Shown here piece after piece: positions 60,510-64,000 of a DNA stretch of 64,000 nucleotides. Source of the DNA: Thecamonas trahens ATCC 50062 (Eukaryota; Apusozoa; Apusomonadida; Apusomonadidae); NCBI RefSeq assembly GCF_000142905.1, contig NW_013657657.1, positions 40,058-104,057 of the forward strand, read 5' to 3'. The notes under the pieces are model-generated. The model was not told the origin of the DNA and did not search any database. It saw only the letters and a program-made list of their open reading frames with translations. A program made the position numbers and the translations under genes. Position 1 is the first letter of the stretch; every line of letters starts with the position of its first letter.

Positions 60510-62257
60510 ATGGCCGACCCACTCCTCCTCCCCCCACCCCTCCCCCTCTCCTACCCATCCTCGACTCCAGCCGCTACCGGGACACCTGTTGTTACCTCCC
60601 ATCTGGTGGCTACCTCCTCGTACTGGGCGGCAAAGGCAGCAGTCCGGGCCGAGCTGCTCCCTGCAGGTCATGGTGGACCGCTGCCACACCTGCTGGATGC
60701 GCACGATCTGGCGGCTACACTCTCGGACTCTCACTCTGCTCGGCCTATGCTGGCCACTGCTCACCGCATGCATGCCATGGCTCTTGCTGCGGACGGATCG
60801 AGTCTGGCGAGCCCGCGCCGCTCGCTGGCACAAGCTGCTCTTGCCTCACTCGCTCTCCCCCCGATCACGGAAAGGCAGAGCCGCTAGAGGCAGTTGCCCG
60901 TGCTCGCGAGGCGTGGCGGACAGAGGTTGTTCGTGGTCTGCGCGAGATGCGTGCCAAGCTGGGCCTGCCGTGGGCCCGCCTTCGCAGTGCTGCCGAGCTG
61001 GCCGAGGACGACGACGATCGTGCCGTGGCCGAGGACGAGCGCCTGGTTGCTCTGCTAGACAAGGGCCTTGTCCAGCCGCTGGCGATCAACGCCCTCTTCC
61101 GCGCTCTCATCCGCATCACCAACCCAAATGCCACAGCCGCCTTTACCCGCTTCTTCCCGCTCGGCCTCATCTCGCTCGCTCTTGCTGTTCCGTCCCGTTC
61201 CGAGCTTCGCTGTTCGTGGGACGCACTCAGCCTCGGCAACAAGTGCTGCGACGACTCGCTCGCGCCCGATGGTCCCACCGAGTGGGAGGATGCGCATTAC
61301 GAGGCCGGCAAGGCGCTACTGGCTACGGGGGACGTCGACGCGCTCCGCGACTGGGCCCGCCATGGCATCCCATCGTCGCTTCGCTTCGACGCTTGGCTCG
61401 CCCTCCTGCTTGTCGCTCCCTCGCATGACAACGCGCTACACTTTGATGCCCTCCTGGGCGAGGTTGAAGCTTGGGACTTTGCCATCGATGCTCCTCTCCG
61501 CGCCGACATCAACGCCACCGCCAACGATGAACACTACTTTGTCTTTCTGGATCTCATCCGCGACGTCGCCCTGGCCTTTGTCCGCGACCGCACACTGCCG
61601 TCGCTCCTTGCCCTGCCCGGTATTAGCCTTGTCGACCCGAGCTCGGGCGCAGCCTATCCGCCGTGCGGCGTTGTCCCACCCGAGGGCCTCGCCCACATGA
61701 TTGCTCCCCTTGCGTACCTGTCTTCCGCTCCCGACGGTGTGTACTCCGTCTTTCGCGCTCTCTACACCCGGCACCTGGTCCGGCTCTCGGCGCTCGCCTC
61801 GGGCTCCGAGTCGCTCCTCACCCTTGCCGCCGCCTTTGAGACCTGGCTCGCCGAGCTCGATCCTGTCCTTGCCGCCCACTGCACCGCCATCGGCGCACCG
61901 CCTCTTCGTGCCGCCTTTCCCTGGCTTGTCCGCGGCTTTTCGTCGTTTCTTCCACCGGGCCAGCTCCTCGCGCTCTGGGACAGGATCGTCGCCTATGACT
62001 CGCTTTACGTCGTGCCCGCCCTCGCTGTCGGCATCTTTACGCTTCGTGCCTCCTCGCTTCTTGAGTGTGCGTCCCCACAGGACGTCGCCGGTGTGCTCTC
62101 CAACCTCTCGGGTATCTGCGTCGTCCAGCTCCTACAGCTTGCTTTTCTGCCACAACCCGTCTCGACCACTAGCGCGGATCACGAGAACCAGCCCTTGCCG
62201 CGGCCCTTGGCCCGCTCGATCTTGACCGAGAGTTCGTTCCACTGCGACTCGGGGTAG
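60510..62257 (+). CDS. TBC-domain Rab-GAP, TBC1D19-like (one missing base)
   Basis: ATG at 60510 (MADPLLLPPPLPLSY). The frame runs to LASLALPP, then slips. Adding one C to the C6 run at 60857-60862 joins it to DHGKAEPLEAVARAREAWRT and on through the long downstream frame, giving ~580 residues. The C-terminal half is a TBC domain of the TBC1D19 kind: VYSVFRALYTRHLVRLSAL, LAELDPVLAAHCTAIGAPPL, FPWLVRGFSSFLPPGQLLAL, WDRIVAYDSLYVVPALAVGI and LECASPQDVAGVLSNLSG. TBC proteins stimulate GTP hydrolysis by Rabs through an Arg and a Gln finger. I could not locate a classical IxxDxxR motif, as expected for this atypical branch, so GAP activity is uncertain. The last 79 nt overlap the antisense end of the RasGEF coding frame, and this tail is not conserved. 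Confidence 0.82.
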
Positions 62258-63786
62258 ACCTGTGCGCTCTGCAGGTACTTGATGAGCTGGCTGTTGGCCT
62301 GCATGTAGTACGGCGTCGTCTGGTACTGAAGCACCTTGTGCATGATCGAGCCCATGAGCCGCAGCTTGCGAAAGTTGACGTGGCCCGAGCTGAGCACGTC
62401 CGGCTGCGCATCGTCGGTCTTGTACAGCAGCGACGAGAAGATCGAGAGGACCGGCACAAGCGGCGGTGTTGCCTTGAAAAGCGCCGCCTGGTAGTTGGCG
62501 TTGTTCTTGCGCGGCTCAAACAAGATCTGTATCGGCTTGAGTGCTGCCAGCGCAGCCTCGGGCACCGCGCTCCGCAGTACTTTGAGCCGCGCAATGGCGG
62601 GCGTTACGTCGAGCGCGATCCACGCGTTGAGTGCGTCGTGAAAGTTACTCAGCTTAAGAAACTCGTGCGGGAGCGCAAGAAGCTTGGTGTAGAGCCTGAT
62701 GCGGTCCTTCTTCTTCTGCGGCGCGAGGACAAGGCTCACCAACCATGCTCGCATCCGGTTGGTGAATCGAGTCCACGCCGTGAACGCCGGCGCCGCTGCA
62801 GGGTCGTCCGAGAACGTCGACCGCAGGCACTCGAGCGGCTCGATCCGCGAGAAGAGGCCAAACGAAATGAGGGTCACCTGCCGCGCCACGTCTGCGACAT
62901 CGAGTGATGCCACAATGCTTGCCGCCTCGGCTGCCGGAAAGGCCTTTGGATTGGCCGGCGCCAGCCGGTCGAGCACCATTTGCAGCGGTGCGTTGGGCGG
63001 CAGGTGCTCGAGCAGTGGCGAGTGGGCCTTGTCCGGCAGCGAACCCTCGACATGGATAGCGCAGCGCGCGAGCTCCCGCAGCGCCTCTACTACCTCGCCC
63101 GCTGGCCGCATCCGCAACGCCCGGTCAACGAACGTCAACAAGTTGTCGAGCGTCGCCATCGACTCGCCGTCGGTGCCTGCAAACAGATGCGCGTCGGTCT
63201 CAAGCAGCGCACGCATCAGCGCCAGCACCCGCAGCTGCGCCGGTGCCCCAGCACCGCCCTCGCCCGCGCCTGCTCCAAACATGCTTGCTAGCAGCGACAC
63301 AAGCTCGTGTGGCGTGGTAAAGTACCGGTAGGTGAGCAGAAAGTCCTCCAGGAGCGCTTCGTCTCCGCTGCACGACGGATCAACCAGCGCCCACGTCAGC
63401 GCCTCCCTCGTCCCACTCACCACGCATCCGTCCTCTTTCACCAGATCACTGCCGGCAACGTCAACGCCCGCCGCGATCATCGTCGCCTTGGCAACCGCTT
63501 CCCCCACCGGCGCCTCGCCCTCGGTCTCGGCCCCATCCGTTGTCGACATCATCGATGATGACGACGCCGCCAACGACATCGACGACTCGGACCGCGACGC
63601 CGCCTGCACAAGGATATGCGGCGGGAGCGCCGATGCCACCCGCGCACGAGCCGCACCACCACGGTCAGCCCTGGCTCCCACCATTGAATCCCCAGCCTCA
63701 CCGCCCATCCTTGCAATGACCTCGGACAGCGACGACGACGACGACGACAAGCCAGCCTTGTACCCCTGAGTCTCGTCGGTCTCCAT
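62179..63786 (-). CDS. Ras guanine-nucleotide exchange factor (RasGEF-N plus CDC25 domain)
   Basis: The protein has 535 residues, single exon. The first ~125 residues are Ser/Ala-rich and disordered. A RasGEF-N (REM) domain follows (~127-245: EALTWALVDPSCSGDEALLE, DFLLTYRYFTTPHELVSLL). The catalytic CDC25-homology domain occupies about residues 290-530: SLDVADVARQVTLISFGLFS, RIEPLECL, FTAWTRFTNRMRAWLVSLVL, NFHDALNAWIALDVTPAIAR, ANYQAALFKATPPLVPVLSI and HVNFRKLRLMGSIMHKVLQY. These proteins load Ras-family GTPases with GTP; this REM-CDC25 layout is common in amoebae and other unicellular relatives of animals and fungi. There is no other signalling domain. The 3' end overlaps the TBC gene tail. 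Confidence 0.94.
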   Translation of the reverse strand: METDETQGYKAGLSSSSSSLSEVIARMGGEAGDSMVGARADRGGAARARVASALPPHILVQAASRSESSMSLAASSSSMMSTTDGAETEGEAPVGEAVAKATMIAAGVDVAGSDLVKEDGCVVSGTREALTWALVDPSCSGDEALLEDFLLTYRYFTTPHELVSLLASMFGAGAGEGGAGAPAQLRVLALMRALLETDAHLFAGTDGESMATLDNLLTFVDRALRMRPAGEVVEALRELARCAIHVEGSLPDKAHSPLLEHLPPNAPLQMVLDRLAPANPKAFPAAEAASIVASLDVADVARQVTLISFGLFSRIEPLECLRSTFSDDPAAAPAFTAWTRFTNRMRAWLVSLVLAPQKKKDRIRLYTKLLALPHEFLKLSNFHDALNAWIALDVTPAIARLKVLRSAVPEAALAALKPIQILFEPRKNNANYQAALFKATPPLVPVLSIFSSLLYKTDDAQPDVLSSGHVNFRKLRLMGSIMHKVLQYQTTPYYMQANSQLIKYLQSAQVYPESQWNELSVKIERAKGRGKGWFS

Positions 63787-64000
63787 GCTCCAGCCGTAGA
63801 GCCCCGCAAACAGTACAACGCTACGCCAAGACCACCACCAATCCTACACAACAGCACACACTTACGCCCACACACAAGCCCACCCAACACCAACCAAGTC
63901 GCTCAAGACAAGGCTGCCTACCTCCGCCCTCTGCCCACCTGCCCGCCCGCCCTGCCAGCCTGCCGCCATTCACCGGGTTCGGCTGACCCCCCCCCCCCCC
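63787..64000. other. Upstream region of the RasGEF gene, to window edge
   Basis: This is 214 bp of A/C-rich sequence ending in a C run. It is the promoter side of the minus-strand RasGEF gene. Nothing else is recognised. Confidence 0.5.

Noticed and set aside
1-64000. CRISPR arrays, insertion sequences, bacterial operons, rRNA
   Set aside because: None seen. Repeats present are micro- and minisatellites or protein-coding repeats without the spacer structure, terminal repeats or transposase motifs required.

Overview
The window looks like nuclear DNA of a GC-rich, gene-dense, flagellated free-living protist. Evidence for this: an axonemal-type dynein heavy chain, an Arp2 subunit of the Arp2/3 complex, a eukaryotic-type leucyl-tRNA synthetase, mitochondrial ETF-beta, an H/ACA snoRNP protein, and short spliceosomal introns. 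Strong G/C third-position bias, C-rich pyrimidine tracts between genes and very small convergent gaps (26-62 bp) fit a compact genome. The style resembles the apusomonad Thecamonas, but that is an inference from gene content and not a database result.

Layout, left to right: VPS9-domain Rab5-GEF fragment (-), Josephin-UIM-NZF deubiquitinase (-), multi-pass membrane protein (-), a 20-kb dynein heavy chain (+), secreted RNase T2 (-), ARP2 (+), a 20-repeat ankyrin protein (-), a secreted beta-lactamase-like serine hydrolase (+), a small unknown repeat protein (-), an assembly gap, leucyl-tRNA synthetase (+), a winged-helix-like protein (+), an eight-module TerD-like protein ending in a CaaX box (+), an EH-EH-DH-PH-Ras-like fusion (-), a Grx3/PICOT-type glutaredoxin (-), an 81-bp minisatellite, ETF-beta with a gap in its intron (+), a WDR81/GFS12-like kinase-like/BEACH/WD40 protein (-), NHP2 (+), a three-SH3 scaffold (-), a TBC1D19-like Rab-GAP (+) and a RasGEF (-).

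Many of the genes are regulators or users of small GTPases and membrane/actin trafficking: VPS9 GEF, DH-PH GEF fused to a Ras-like domain, RasGEF, TBC GAP, BEACH protein, Arp2 and an SH3 scaffold. I see no operon logic and treat this as co-location only. Housekeeping genes (LARS, ETFB, NHP2, ARP2, Grx3) are interspersed.

Two technical patterns matter for any reader. First, all seven frame changes inside otherwise conserved genes have the same sign (one base missing), and each can be placed at a homopolymer run. They are best read as sequence under-calls, not introns or pseudogenes. Second, five of the six introns I can place start with GTACGC or GTACGT, and all six lie near the 5' end of their gene.

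Most interesting content: the prenylatable eight-module TerD protein, the EH-RhoGEF-Ras-like fusion, a dynein whose AAA1 site has lost its Walker B glutamate and sensor I loop and which carries an RS-repeat insert in AAA5, and a small protein built on a duplicated motif I do not recognise.
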